From contig NC_083342.1 of the NCBI RefSeq assembly GCF_019175385.1, positions 115,754,376-115,818,375 of the forward strand: a DNA stretch of 64,000 nt, written 5' to 3'. Under the pieces are notes generated by a model. The model had not been told where the DNA came from and did not search any database. It saw only the letters and a program-made list of their open reading frames with translations. The translations under genes were made by a program, and so were the position numbers. The DNA is from Lycium barbarum (taxonomy: Eukaryota > Streptophyta > Magnoliopsida > Solanales > Solanaceae). Position 1 is the first letter of the stretch. The number at the start of each line of letters is the position of its first letter. Below are positions 1-13,365 of the stretch, piece by piece.

Positions 1-273
1 ATGGTGGCTCACCTCTACTGAATTGGACTGAACAAAGCTGGAATGAATCAAGTATCGGCTATCTGGTCACCGTTAACCACACCTGCACACATACAACATC
101 AACAAGTGTGAGTCTAAAAGACCCCGCAAGATCATCGACACTCTCAGCTTACTCCTGGGGCAAGTCTTTGAAATCCCTGATAATGCATAAAAGCAATTAC
201 ACAGTACAAGTATATTAAATATATACAAACACTGAAGCTAAAGCTAAAATCATGATGCACAACCAAGCAGAAC

Positions 274-615
274 ATGAAATACTCTAAATCTGAATCTATG
301 CTCACGGGACATAGTACGTATTTATCTATGTCTTACCCCGTTTTCCGGAGAGGGCATTATTTACCCCCATCTTACCCGGACGAGCAATACATGAAATATA
401 CTGAATCTGAATGTATGCTCACGGGACATAGTACGTATTTGTCTATGTCTTGCCCCGTCTTCCGAAGAGGGCATTATTTACCCCCATCTTACCCGGACGA
501 GCAATAGACGCACTACACTGAATCTGAATCTATGCTCACGGGACATAGTACGTATTTGTCTATGTTTTACCCCATCATCCGAAGAGAGCATTATTTACTC
601 CCATCTTACCCGGGT
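274..615. repeat. 117-bp tandem repeat, about three copies
   Basis: Three head-to-tail copies start near 274, 391 and 508. Each contains the words CTCACGGGACATAGTACGTA and GGGCATTATTTACCCCCATC. The period of 117 bp is a multiple of three, so an open frame of 77 codons runs through two copies; I regard it as a by-product of the repeat and not as a gene. Family not identified. It may belong to an LTR element that extends left of the window. Confidence 0.75.
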
Positions 616-3600
616 TACTTAAAATTCTAGCATCTATCTCTCACCGAACATCAATGGGACCTATGGAAGTATGCCCCTCTGAAGATATGATAAGTGGAAC
701 ATACATCCAATCAATACCACTTCTAAACTTTACATTTATATAAATAGTATCTATTTAAGCGAAATTACGCTAAAGGACTCATACGGTCTTTACTTTAGAA
801 ACTTGGAAATTATCCAATTTAGATCATGCTTGCCCACTCACACGAACTAAATGGTTTAAATGCATACATACAACACAAACCATATGCTTTTTATGAAAAG
901 CAAGTAAACTAAGAGTTTAAGTCTCACTTGCCTTATAGCCGGAACGCAATCTCTCTCGAAATGCCAAGTTCTCTTCAAACGATTTCCGATAGCCTCAATC
1001 TATTCAATATCATAAATAACGGGTCCAAGTTAATGGGTCAAATCTCATGTTCCTAATTTGTAAGCTAAAGGTTCAATGTCAATATTTTATACTAAATTTC
1101 ATGATTTCCATAGAACGATCAAACTGTATCTTAATAATACTTCTAATAAACAAATTTCAAATATGATCTAGTCTCCAAATAGTCATAACCGTAATATATA
1201 AAGAAGGAAAGAATTGAGATAAAAATTTGGCACTGACACAGTGCACGAGAATTGCACAAATTCAACACTTTGAAAACCCACTTTCAATCTAATGCTATTT
1301 AGTCCCTCCAATGATTGCATAATAATTGCTTCCTATATTAAAATAATATTTAATGTTATTTCCCCCTAAGCCAATTCAAGCACGCAGCTATACACCACTA
1401 CCTATCTCTGCAATACCAATTCTATGCTTTCATACTAAAAACAGTAGCAATATGTACCTGAATGCTTGTCTTTCTTCACCAAGAGAAATAACAAAAAATA
1501 TTCCTCTGTATTGGTTCTTATAGCAGCAGCATGAACTGCCTTATGAAATCTTTTCTACTAATGCTTCTCCTCAAAAGAAACCCCCCAAAACACCTATTAC
1601 CCTTCTAAGCCAACTGTTGCACGTGAACATTAAAGAAGTGGGCTTGACCCACTATCTTTTCATTAACCAAATATATATAACGTCCACTAACATAAATTTG
1701 CCCCTCTACTACTTATAATTAATAAACTATCTCATACATTATATGTGTAAAAGCAATATTTTTAGTAGCACGTATATATTATATAAATATATTTTAATAG
1801 TACTTACTTTGATATCACTTTGATGTGAAACTCATTAAAATTAGTAAACTATAATTAAGAAAATAATTTTAAAATTCACTCGGAAAATTTCGAGTTGTTA
1901 CATTTGCATAAGGGCCAAGTGCACATATAACCTCTTGAAAGTTGTTTAAGGTAAAAGTTTGTTGTACAATAAGTAAGAAGAGGAAGCAGAAGAAGATGGA
2001 GCAAACAGAGGAAGGGTGACATTCATAAATCGAGAAATGATCCAAAAAAAAAAAAAGGAGCAGTCAGGATTTTTGTCTAAAGTTTGTCAGCACTAATTAG
2101 AAAATTAAACAACATTCTTAATATATATATGTAGCTAATTAGTGTAGGTACTTCAAGAGTCTATGAGTTTTTATCTAATTTTAGACCTATTTTAGTTTCT
2201 TGTACCATTAGTTAAATTTATATGTAGTACTAATATATTTTAGATGACGATCACATATCTGTCTCCTTGATATCATGCTCTTATTTCTAATTCAATTTCT
2301 CATTTATTATGACACATTTAGAGTGTCGACACATTTTGGACATTGAAATATGAAAGCGAAGTGTCAAACTTCATAAACTGTGAAGGAGTTTTGTACTTTT
2401 CTAAGCCTTCAGCTATCATCAGCTTATTCTATGCAAATATATATTACTCCATAAGATGTGGTTTTATATATATAATCTGTGGAATTCATCAAATCTTATC
2501 CACATATACATTAGAAGATATGGCTCCAGTATTTTTTTGTTCTTTCTTTTTAATATTAAGAATCGTACTTCTTTTTTATGTGTGGTCCGAAGGCTTAGAA
2601 CTCTGGCGTTGCCTATAATATGTAATCAGAGGCGAAACTACGGTTCTACACTAGATTTGACTTAAATTTTATATTTGTATATAAAAGTTCACTACATATG
2701 TCTAAATAATTTATCCAAACACACTAAGCTGCCTTTTCTAAAATTCAAAATCCATAAACACAAAATTTTAACTTTGATTTGGTATATACAAATTAGACCA
2801 AGGTTTTGAATTTGGATAATGTATTACTCCAATTAATAGACAAGAGAAAGGGACCTCGCATAACAATCACTATAAACACAAGAGTGGCATTTTATTGATT
2901 GTTCGAGCATATTATTTTATTATATAATAGCCAAATTTTGTTTCATCCATCATATAGATAACCTAGGATATCTCCTTTTGTTTGGCAAATATGCTCATGT
3001 ATTTATCCAGAGTAACCTTTTATTAAGAAAAATCTCCAATGAAAAAATTACAAGTAAAGAGAGCCAAATCTTACTTTACCAATCCTAGTGAAAGATTTGT
3101 GTTTTCTGTATAAAAAGCAGCAACAAAAATAACAACAAAAAAAATAGACCAAGGTTGCCGTCAAGCTTATAAACACAAGCTTCATAGTGATGGTTTACAC
3201 GATCGATTATTCCCAATTAACTAATTATTAAGAACTAATTGAGGAAAGATCTTAAAAAAAAAAATTGAAACATATATCCATGAAAAATAGAGGTAAGCAA
3301 TGACCTTTGGCTGTACTTTTACAATTGTCAAAGTTGTACGACAAATATAGAAAAAAAGAGCGCAAAGAAGACCAAAAAAAAGGGAAGTAAAATGCGGTTA
3401 GTCAAATTGATATAAGCATGGAAGTGATGTAGAGTCAACTCTCCATCCATGATAATTAGGGAACAAACTTGTATCATTTTACTTCTTTTATTTGGAACAT
3501 GTTCCAAAATTATGGATTTCCTTACAAGTTTTAACTTAAATAAAAGTATGACAACATATTAGTTATTACTGGTTCCTACCTGATAAGACTGGCAAGCTGT

Positions 3601-4830
3601 AGCTTAACTTATCAAATCTAGAGTGATGGATTGAGAACATATTCATATAAATTAAGAGTGCTACATCACCTTTTATTTTCATAATCAGAATATGACATCC
3701 TCCTTATATTTTGTACTGCATCACTTCTTCATGTTTAATTTAAATAAGAAGGTACAGGAGCTGTCCTGTTATTTTTTTTTAATGAGCTGTACGTCCTATT
3801 TAATTAGGGCCATATATGCTGGTTGGTATATTAAATTAGACTATGTGTTCATTAATTTACGGGCAAAGAGTCAAATTTGTCACTGAAATATACGAAGTGA
3901 TACATATTTACCCTCAATTACTAGTTGGGTCAAATGTGCATGTGTTGCTTTTCTACCGCTCTTAAGTAATGGTTAATTTCCGCCATCTATAATCATTTTA
4001 CTGTTTGTTTTGAATGTATCAGCAAAAGGCCGTACTGATCGATTTGTTAAGGAGGTTTTGACTCTTGGTCATTTACACAACTAATTATATATTTTTTTAA
4101 TTATTTTATTAGTTACATAATTCTCGTCTTTTCTCTTTATGTTTAGATACTTCTTTCTATAAACTAGAAACAAATAATTAAATCACGATTAGAATATTTT
4201 GTTTCCATCAATCAATTAAGCCTGATCAAGAGTGGGGGCAATCAAGCTAGTACATAGTCAACCTAGTCGGGTAGACGTTAATCCAAAATTTGGCTAGAAT
4301 GGTTTAATTTAATTAATCTTGAAAAGCCAAGTTGGTACTTTTTATTCCTAAGGCGTTTAAGGCAACATTTGTCCCTTGTGCTATATCACTTTCAATTTGA
4401 TTGAAATCCCTTCATCCTTATCAATTATTCAGTTGAAGAAACCATTGAGTTTGTCCCATTTTCTATCTCCGTCCACGATATCTTTTTGTCATCTCTATAC
4501 GCACAGACCATAGTTTTCTAGTTTAATTTGGTATTTTACCCTTTTTCTCCTTTATAAACGTAAACTCAATCAACAATGAGATTACAAAACATAAAAAAAT
4601 GGCCTTTTCTCGTAGTATGAGAATTGATATTTTTTCTAAAAAGAAAAAAAAAACCGTACGTCTACTATATTTAGTTAGAAAACATCAGATAAGGGTGTAT
4701 AAAAAGAACGTGTATTTTAATTAGCTCTATATTTAGTTGGAAAACTGTAAAGTTAATGGGCCGACGTTACAAAACTGTGCTATTAATGGTGTCAATTTGT
4801 GGGTGAAATCTTTGTAAATTCAACCACGAG
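616..4830. other. Intergenic, AT-rich, no gene recognised
   Basis: I see no coding exon, RNA gene or complete transposon here. Short open frames (for example near 2343-2665 and 3692-3886) have no recognisable domain and look like chance. The stretch 1-1905 may be the remnant of an LTR-type repeat because it follows directly on the tandem repeat, but I cannot show ends or target duplications. Confidence 0.4.
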
Positions 4831-5034
4831 CAGGAATGAAGTATATGTGAAATATGAGTATATAGCAAAATGGAGGTGTCTCCTTTTTCCTTAAATTGCC
4901 TCAAGTACATGATGACACACGAATTGACAACACAGGAACGAAGTATATATGAGCATGTAGCAAAAGGAGGTGTCTCTTTTCTTCTTTTAAGGTCACATAC
5001 ACAAGTACATGAGTACATGACAACACACGAATTG
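4831..5034. repeat. Diverged tandem duplication of about 100 bp
   Basis: Copy A (4831-4926) and copy B (4933-5034) both start CAGGAA(T/C)GAAGTATAT, contain a GGAGGTGTCTC core and end ACACACGAATTG. The copies differ by substitutions and small indels. The repeat lies about 270 bp beyond the stop codon of the DUF1442 gene. No function is implied. Confidence 0.6.
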
Positions 5035-5303
5035 TTTCCTAGATAAATTACACGCATCACAGAAAAGCTAATTACGATTCTATGCAGAAATTAATGCAAA
5101 TACTATTTACGTCCTCCTATATATACAAAGAAAGAGAAGAAATTATATTCGAATTTTCATCTTCTTCATCATGATATAGAGCCAGAATTTCCGCTAAGGG
5201 AATATAAAATAAATAAAAAAGTAACACATGAAGAAGCCAAGTGTGACAATTGGACATATAGTGTATATATACTCATTAAACAAAAATTGACATTTGTATT
5301 AAT

Positions 5304-6359
5304 TCATCGTTGGAACACATGTTGTTCACCTGAGTCTTGATCAACATGGCTAATCCAACGCTTGGGAATTTTTCTGGACTTCAGATTTCCATCATAATTA
5401 CTACTTGCTATATAAGCAATCTCTAATCCATTTCCAAATGGAAGTGTTAGTGCTCTCAAAACTCTTACTTTGGCATCCAGCACCCCTTTCCAGCTGAACC
5501 TACTGCTTACACTTATATTATTCCTTTTGCTTTCACTTTTACATGCCAAAATTGCTCCATGTTGACTCAATTTAACACTACTTAAAGCTCTGGCAAAGTC
5601 TTTTTTCCTACCATCAACAATCATAACATCAACCCTATTGATCAGCTTTTTTCTCATTACCTCCTCCACCTCTCCCACCACGACTTCCGGCAAGGACACG
5701 TCAGCCAATAACTTGTGCATGGCGCTGACGTATTCTACTCTTGATGCTTCATCCGGTACGACACATACATGCCTCCCCTGTGTGTGTTTCGCCGCTATGG
5801 CCAGGCCTGTCGTAAAAGACATACAGTACCTTAAGTACATAATTACTAATAAAAAGATGCATGATCTCTTTAGCAATAATTTTAAGCTTTTAGATGAGGT
5901 GATTATACAATTTAATTACTGTAACCTGGTACCAGGGCATGCAAAGTCCCTCGAGTTAATTCTCAATGTCACCCGTTAATAAAACTAAAAATTAAATGAT
6001 CGAGATTAAGTGTGTTCTATTTAACAGTTATAACTTTATAAATGAAGTAATCACACAATTTAATACCTGTGCTTGTGGGGATATTTGAGTTGCCACTTTC
6101 GTGTTTCTTCCGCACTTCAACTATTAATTTTGCGTTATATCCTGCAGCTATGGCTGATAAAAATTCCGCAGCGGTTGTTTTAATTGATATTCCACACTGC
6201 ATGCATATGAGTCCAATTAATCAATTGAAAGAAAAAAGAATAGAAGGCACGTATATAGATATATAGACAAATTAATAGAAGTAAACTGTTTTTGCTTACT
6301 GTTTGTATGGTGTCAAGATAAGCTTTAGAAGCTGTTTCAGGAGACCAAACTAATGTCAT
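5304..6359 (-). CDS. DUF1442 family protein, three exons
   Basis: Spliced from 6359-6300, 6196-6067 and 5806-5304 to give about 230 residues. All introns are GT-AG and the phases match (0, then 1). The start is the ATG at 6359; an in-frame TAG lies directly upstream. The N-terminus reads VWSPETASKAYLDTIQTC, followed by AAEFLSAIAAGYNAKLIVE, the typical opening of plant DUF1442 proteins, in which a Trp-Ser-x-Glu-x-Ala-x-x-Ala-Tyr signature precedes a Rossmann-like alpha/beta domain. Exon 3 carries GRHVCVVPDE and the segment VDVMIVDGRKKDFARAL, resembling the nucleotide-binding and Asp-containing strand of SAM-methyltransferase folds. The family is annotated as methyltransferase-like, but no reaction is established as far as I know. 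No signal peptide is seen. The length is normal for the family and there are no internal stops. The family call is from recognition; function is unknown. Confidence 0.85.
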
Positions 6360-6418
6360 CTACATGAAAGAAATTAAATGGTGGATTAATTATCTTGTAC
6401 AAGAGGTGTTTGGTTGCT

Positions 6419-6430
6419 ATTATATATAAA
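6419..6430 (-). promoter_or_regulatory. Probable TATA box of the DUF1442 gene
   Basis: On the minus strand a TATATATAA-like block lies about 60-70 bp upstream of the ATG at 6359. That spacing allows a start of transcription near 6390 and a short leader. The surrounding DNA is AT-rich, so a chance match is quite possible. Confidence 0.35.
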
Positions 6431-6993
6431 GTAGATATATAGTTTGTTTCTTGAAAACCGTTGGTATTTTTTATCCACAACACCAAACCTACCTTAGTAG
6501 CTAAGCTAGTCAATCAGCTTTTTCTAATTTTTAAAACTGTCTTTTTCTACCGATAGATAATTTAAACTTAGTACTCCTATAGTTATGAGCAACAGATCTA
6601 TCTACTAGATATAATTCTTTGTTTTTTTAAACTCTATTTTATCATTTGGTAGGACATTATATTATTTGGGTGTTGACATTGAGATATAACACACAAGCAA
6701 CAACCTTTATAAACTACGGTGTACTTTTCTGAGGCATCTAGCTTACTAGTTCGTTCTATATAGCATGAACCTAATGTAAGAGATGTACTTTATGCTAGCT
6801 AATTGACAAAATACCCACATTTACGTGGACATATGGTTGGTTAAATTCTTTTTTTTTTTAATTGTTAAGAATTTGAATTATAGTATAAAGTAAATACGCA
6901 TGGAAGTGATGCATCGTTGAGTCAACTTCTCCAGTTGTAATTATTTGGAGCGTGATAACTAAATAAAAGTGAACGTTCCTTTTTTAGATTAAA

Positions 6994-8520
6994 CTAGTAA
7001 ATTTACCCGCGCTTCGCGCGGTCAATAAACTTCTTTTAATATATGTAGACGAAAAATTGAAAGTAACAAATATAAGCAAGATATACATATGAAAGATCTT
7101 TTAGAAAAATTAATATATAAGAGAAAAGATACAAAACGGGAAAAAACCTTCAGTAGAAGCATCTCATATGTGTTTTATAATTTTATAATAGAGTTCTCAA
7201 GAAATAGTCCTCCACTCATATAGGAATAACTTTTCATATATATGCATATAAAAGTTAGTTCTATGATCAATATTGCTTAAATTATGTAGGAGTATATATT
7301 ATTCTTATAAATTTGATCGATATAGAAATAAATTTGCTTGTATATGCATGTTAAAGTTAATGACTTAATTCTATCATACATACCCATTTTTTCTAGTTAG
7401 CTCCAGCACTTTCCATATAAGCAGTTTCACACAGAGTGGAACGAAAACAAACATATGCTTAAAAACATATGATTATAAATTTTTCATAAGCAAATTCTAT
7501 TTAGAAAAAAAAAACATATCTTTGAGTAAAAGAAATCAAATTGTTGGTAATTCAACATTTTAAATGCATGATTAATATTGTGTTACCATGTTGAGTTGGA
7601 CCTTGATTAATCGGAGCGTCAATGCAAGTATTGGACACCGCGCGAGAAGCCAGAAAAACAATAATGTTGTATTACTGCAAATAGTGAAAGAAGTCTGTAA
7701 AATACGGGTTTGTGTAGGTTGGATTATCAAAGGAAGTGCAAAATGGCTTACCTAAAACAATAAAAATCAATGCTTGTACATGTATAGTTTTAAAACCAAA
7801 TAAATTGGTTCCGGAAACCAAGTTCGAGTGGCTCTAAATAACAAATATATTATAAGGTTGTCTTGTTTGACAATATGGGTGTTGGAACTATCAATCCCGA
7901 CTACTTTAACTTCTATAGGTAGTCAATCTTAAAAGGATACGTACATATGTGAGGTGATCGTTCTTTTAGAAGAACTCCAAATTTGTCCTTGCATTTAAGT
8001 TAGACACTCTGTTTCTGCCATGATTGGTGCTATCATTTTCGTTGCCCGCCTCGTTCTCTTCACAAAACATGTTACCGTCTCTAGTGTCGTCGGTGTATCC
8101 GTGTTTAATTTGATGGCTTCTCCAAAATTAAAGAGCACATACCATATCAAATGAAGCTTGTTTAATTCAATGCGTGAGCAACGAAACAACTAATAGACAA
8201 AATACTGAGTAGTACAATTAACATAAAATGAGGTGGAAAAAATATATGTTGAAGAGGAAAAGAGAATTTGCTGGCCAGTGGGAGGGAGAGGTAAAGGAGA
8301 AGGACGGAAAGTGAAGAAAAATAGTTTTAGTTGGAAAAGGGAAAGAGGAATAGTAATTAACAAAGGGAGGTTTTAAAACTGCGAATTTAAAAGGCGTGTC
8401 CTTTTAATTTTCTTTAGCAAATTAAATGGCAAAAAAGAAGTAAAGAGGCAAAAAAATAGGAAAAAAGATAAATATGATTTCTGATTTTTTAGAGCGCCAC
8501 GTAGGCGAGCCTATTGCCTG

Positions 8521-8568
<48 letters not shown>

Positions 8569-8569
8569 A
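6994..8569 (-). mobile_element. Probable non-autonomous Helitron
   Basis: Read on the minus strand the element starts A|TCTTATATATA at 8569 and ends at 6994 with CTAG followed by T. Eight bases before CTAG there is a GC-rich hairpin (ACCGCGCGAAGCGCGGGT) in otherwise AT-rich DNA. A TC start, a subterminal hairpin, a CTRR end and insertion between A and T are the hallmarks of Helitrons; there are no terminal repeats. At 1576 bp with no Rep/helicase coding it would be non-autonomous. The (TA)n run at 8527-8567 is its 5' terminal region. The 5' end is less certain than the 3' end. Confidence 0.6.
8527..8567. repeat. (TA)n microsatellite
   Basis: An uninterrupted TA dinucleotide run of about 40 bp at the 5' end of the Helitron-like element. 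Confidence 0.9.
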
Positions 8570-8749
8570 TTTTCCCAACTAGTTGCTTACTACATTTAGC
8601 CCCTCAATTCTTCTCCTACTCTATAAATCAAAATAGTCAAATCAGATAATTATGTTAAATTTTTACATAAGGTCTACCAATTAATTATCTAATCAAAATC
8701 CACTAGGGACGTAGAGAGTTGAGCGTAGACCTTACCATATATTAAGATC

Positions 8750-8752
<3 letters not shown>

Positions 8753-8798
<46 letters not shown>

Positions 8799-8799
8799 A
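8753..8799. repeat. (AAAT)n microsatellite
   Basis: About eleven AAAT (TAAA) units in a row in intergenic DNA. Confidence 0.9.
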
Positions 8800-10210
8800 A
8801 ATTAGGAAGACGTGATAACTTATCATGGCTGCCTAGATGATAAATGATGCTCATCAATTACTTGGGTTTTATTCCCGACAATTATATGCACAAACTATAT
8901 AAGTTGCTCAATCCATTAATAATCAAAACTTTAGTGGTAACTTCATGAATTAAGCTTGTTACATCATTCGTTCGTCTCAAAACTCTTATCTGTTAAACTA
9001 TAGCTAGCGTGGAGGAATATTAGTGATAATAAGAGCTGAAATACCATGCACAATGGAAAAAATATTTACGCTGTTAGATAAGGATAGTATAAAAAGTCTT
9101 TATAATAGTATCATTTATCAATGTATATAACATAAATCTTACTGACAATTATCAAATTCCAGTGCGAAATATTATTAATAATTATTGAAATCTAATTAAA
9201 CAATGAAGATTACTAGGGTTCAAATTCCAGCAAGGATTAAAATAAAAATTAGTAGGCTATTTCTGCCTATTTATCTAAGCCGTAATTAGAGAGCATATAT
9301 CTGAAATTTGTGCGGAAGATAACAGCTGTTCGGTGAATAGTCGATGTGTACATTTTCCAAACTGTCCCGAAAATCACAATTTACCAAAGAAAAAGAAAAA
9401 CAAGGTATCTAAAGTGTATGAATATTATTTTGGTTGATCAATCCTACCCCCCCTGCCAACCGTCTCTTTTCTTCTTTATTTTAGTTTAAAAAGGTATCAA
9501 AAAACTGGCGAACGGTTTTGTGAACTTACTAGCGTTTTTAATTAAACCTCCTTTTCTTTATACCTGATAATTAAGGTTATGGCGAGCTGCAGCTTCATTA
9601 TCAAATCTTGAGTTATCGATCACATTATTCGAGAACATGTTCATGTAAGTTACGTAAAAATTGTGTGAAAGGATGTCCGACGTTTTATTTACATAGGATC
9701 CATGATTTAAAGTTTATAATTTTGGCGGTGACCTCAAGTTAATATATAATAATAATTAGGTTCACAATCAAATTTATATATATATGTAGTTAATTTTTTA
9801 AATATAAATTCAAGGTTTGAACAAAATTTACTAAATTTACGTGAACCCCGAAGTACAACTTTATAAGGCTAGATCTGCGCCTTGCTTTTTAAGATGCGTA
9901 AAAGGGAAAATGGTGTCAAGTTCATGGGATTGTATTATATTATGGGTCGTTTGCACTTTTCTCCCTGTTTTGTGTTGGTCTTTAACTTTTGTCCCTCGAT
10001 GTAAATAATTTTTTTCAGGGCACAAGTATATATTTTCGCATCATAACATCCCACAAATTATGTCCCGCACTTCTGTTAGACAAAAGTTTGATTTTGAAGG
10101 ACAATAATTAAAGACTAACCCATTAGAAGGACAAACCGTGCAATTTCTTCTTGTATTAAGCAGCAATACTATCAAGTGAAACCAAATCTTGTGTCATTTC
10201 AACCAAAAAC
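8800..10210. other. Intergenic, no gene recognised
   Basis: AT-rich DNA without exons, tRNA-like sequence or transposon ends that I can support. Part of 9944-10145 looks like a degraded repeat with a loosely inverted GTTTGCAC/GTGCAA word at its edges, too weak to call. Confidence 0.4.
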
Positions 10211-10211
10211 C

Positions 10212-10814
10212 TTAGGAGTTTGGACGTGCAATTTCACGATTTCATCTCATGATATCAAATCAGTGTTTGGACATGCGATTTCATCTCATAATTTCTTGTC
10301 ATGAGATGAAGTTCCAAATCATCCAAAAAGCCATGATTTGGGATTTCAAATCATGATTTCAAAATTTTAAATGTAAAACTTGACTCATAAGTTTATATTT
10401 TATAAAAAAAAGACGAACAAGTTAGTATATATTTTTAACAATTACAATCACCAACCATTTACCAACCGTTATTTATGTTCGTACCATGTGGTAGGATTAT
10501 ACTAAAGAGTATTACAGTACTATTCATGTTAAATTTTGCTTTTTATTGAACTAAAGTTTGATCAATTGATGTTGTATTTTTTATAAAGGCAGTCTATTAG
10601 CGTATTAATTTTGTTATGAACTATCACTTGCTCATTTGGTAAGACTGTATAAGAATTGGGAATGTTTTGATAGTTTTCACAACTTGTGAGTTTTATGTAT
10701 ATAAGAAAAAATACAACTTAAGAAATCCAAATTGCATGTCCAAACATGATTTCATCTCATGATTTCGTCTCATGATTTCAAATCATGATTTCAAACCATA
10801 TCCAAACGGCTCAT
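10212..10814. mobile_element. Foldback MITE of about 600 bp
   Basis: The left end GGAGTTTGGACGTGCAATTT and the right end (read in reverse) AGCCGTTTGGATATGG carry related inverted sequence. Both arms also contain several copies of ATGATTTCATCTCATGAT-like words and the phrase TTTGGACATGC(A/G)ATTT in opposite orientation. The interior is AT-rich with no coding. Target duplication is not clear, so superfamily is left open. Confidence 0.5.
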
Positions 10815-11797
10815 AATGCATGAACAATTCACTTCCTAACCACCAACCAAACGACCCCTCGGGTGTTAATTGTTGAAGACCTCTAATTCTGTCGTTAGTA
10901 AATAGAGAATTGATCTCTGGTTACAAAAGACTGTTCTACAAAATATGATACTATGAAAGTAGTATTCCAATAACAAGAGGTCATTTATGATACTTGTAAA
11001 ACAGTTAATAACAAATAGAAATTGAAGTTCTGATACACTTGTTTGCAAGTGGAGAAACCTGCTGAGAATCATGGCTAAGTTACAATAATACAAGAGAACT
11101 GATCTCTCGAGGCTATCTACGTCGAGGTGCATTAGTTCTAAACTATGTGGAACAGCCGCTGAAATTCATATGCATCGTCCTCAAGCACAAGTCGTGCAGG
11201 ACTGAAAGGATGGGAAAAGAGTGCCAACTCCTGGCATCAGCAAGCAGTTAGTATAAAGCATGGATAAGAGCCCAAATAAAACGTTACAACTCTATCGAAG
11301 TGACGTAAGGTCGGTAAACCTCCGATTGCCGTTATGGAATCATCATCATCGCTATATCTCACCTTGAAGGAACAACTACCATAAGATGAGATCAACAACA
11401 ATGAACAAGATCAATAATCATATGAGAAAGATCATTAATCATTAGACAATTATCAACAATAATATATGAACCTCAAGAATCATAAGCTTTAGCATTTCTA
11501 GAAATGAAGTCATCATAGAGGACATTTGTATGTATGTTTGTATCGAAGAGATCATGCCACAAGAAGGAAAGGGTTAGCCTCAACATACCTTTTCGTCTCC
11601 TTAACGTTCTCCTGCCAAGCTCGTAAGTCTACATTGAGGATTCATACTAGAGTTAAGTCTTGGAAACAATCTTAAGTTCGAACTAGAGTAATTAGTAAGC
11701 AAGTATAGAATACTCCGATGCAACAAATAATATAACTCTGTCACTACAGTACTACGTACCTCAGTAAATCCACCATAAGCATGGTTCAAAGTCCTCT
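10815..11797. other. Intergenic, no gene recognised
   Basis: No exon or transposon structure that I can support. Short minus-strand frames near 10866-11132 and 11601-11789 share the words SILYLL in translation, which points to a small diverged DNA repeat and not to a protein. Confidence 0.35.
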
Positions 11798-11994
11798 TTT
11801 TCTTTTTCTTTTTTTGTTTCCCACCCAGTGTTCAGTACCCGTATTGGAGCCCGATTATATTCGGATTTGCACCGCGTAGAGCCCCATTCGAGGGGAAGCG
11901 CTTCTATCAAAAAAAATTCCATACTCAATCTCGAACCCGAAACCTCTGATTAAGTAAAGAGCAGTCTCATCCGCTGCACCACATTCTTTGGTGA
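11798..11994 (-). mobile_element. tRNA-derived SINE
   Basis: On the minus strand the head carries a pol III A box (TGGTGCAGCGGATG) and B box (GGGTTCGAGATTG), followed by a body with GGGCTCCAATACGGGTACTG and an A-rich tail (AAAAAAAGAAAAAGAAAAAG). The flanks form an almost perfect target duplication, TTCAAAGTCCTCT at 11785-11797 and TTCAAACTCCTCT at 11995-12007 (12 of 13). This is a Solanaceae SolS-type SINE by recognition of the body sequence; exact subfamily not assigned. Confidence 0.8.
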
Positions 11995-12007
11995 TTCAAA
12001 CTCCTCT

Positions 12008-13327
12008 AGACCTTGAACTATTGTGTCCAGTAGGACTCAAGTGAGGAATCCACCTCCAAAAAGAATTGGTAGGGACGGGTTCCAGTTCTTCTTTTATATA
12101 TAACCTTTAATTAAATAATTGATTTCACAGTCCAAATTCTTGGATTTTAATTAAATGATAATTTTCTACACATTTTAAATGAAGAAAGATTTAATAATAA
12201 AAAAAAATTGACTGTTTGGTCCTATGTAAAATCTAATTTTAAATGGTAAAAAAGTCGAAATACGTATAGGTCAATCAATAAAAAAATTAAACACGAGCAA
12301 TGTATTATGTAAAATAACAATTGACGTCAAAATACATCTGACGTTCTTTTAAACGTCAGAAGAATATTATTACATTGACACGGTAACTACATTCAAAATA
12401 ATTGAGAATCACGTTGAAACTTTATGTGAACACTTCTAACTTCCTAATAAATGACGTCGATGCTTTGTAGCCAATATCACCAAAATAAAACATGAGAAAA
12501 TCAAACAAAGCTCACTAATCAAAATAAAGCAGGAGAAATCTTAAACCCCCGAAAGCAAGCAAATAGAACTATAATAAAAATTAAAAAACTCCAAATCTCA
12601 AATGATGATAAAGGCAGGTTGGTGAGAAAACCTTGAGTGCCGAATTAGAGCTCAAAGGATGACGAACCCTGATTGAGGAGACCGATTATTTTAAGAGTGT
12701 AGTAGTAAGTTTAAAGTTTACTTCAAACTCTTACAATATATGTAAAGAAAGTTTGCACCAGATGAACAAAGAGAAATTTTACTCTATTGATCTTAATCTG
12801 TACATTAAATGTGGTGTCCATATATATACTACTCTCCAACCAAGAGTTCCAAGAGAATAGCTATTCTAATGTATACACTCTACACCCTTCGAAATACTTC
12901 AAGACTTACCAAATTCTTATCACGTGAGGAGCATAGGATCTAGTACAAGGAGTCCTACGTGTCTAGCTTGTCTAACAATTTTTTCTATCAGAATTTAACA
13001 TACCATGTAATTTAATTTAGGTAAGTATTTTATTAATTAATTAAAGTTACAAATAATGATATACCAAAGGTAATATCTTAGTTGAATTTAGGGTCCTAAA
13101 TATTAGGACTTCTTACATCATTCAAATAAAAAAATAAAAAAATAAAAAATTTAGTTGATTTCAAAGTTCAAATATTAAGAAAATAATTAATGAATATTTT
13201 GTTCAGTGTGAAATTTGTTTTCAAAGGATAACTAATAATAATTTGAGGAAAATAGTAGATGACAATTTTGTCTATTGTAGAGTCTTGGGCAAAAAGTTTG
13301 ATCAATATTTCTAAGGTCTTTCATGCT

Positions 13328-13365
<38 letters not shown>

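Noticed and set aside
274..507. Open frame of 77 codons
   Set aside because: It is the in-frame reading of a 117-bp tandem repeat, with repeated peptide and no known domain.
4767..5060. Minus-strand open frame of 97 codons downstream of the DUF1442 gene
   Set aside because: It runs through a diverged tandem duplication and its peptide repeats accordingly; low complexity, Cys-rich by chance.
5638..5979. Plus-strand open frame opposite the DUF1442 exon 3
   Set aside because: Antisense shadow of the conserved exon, with no domain.
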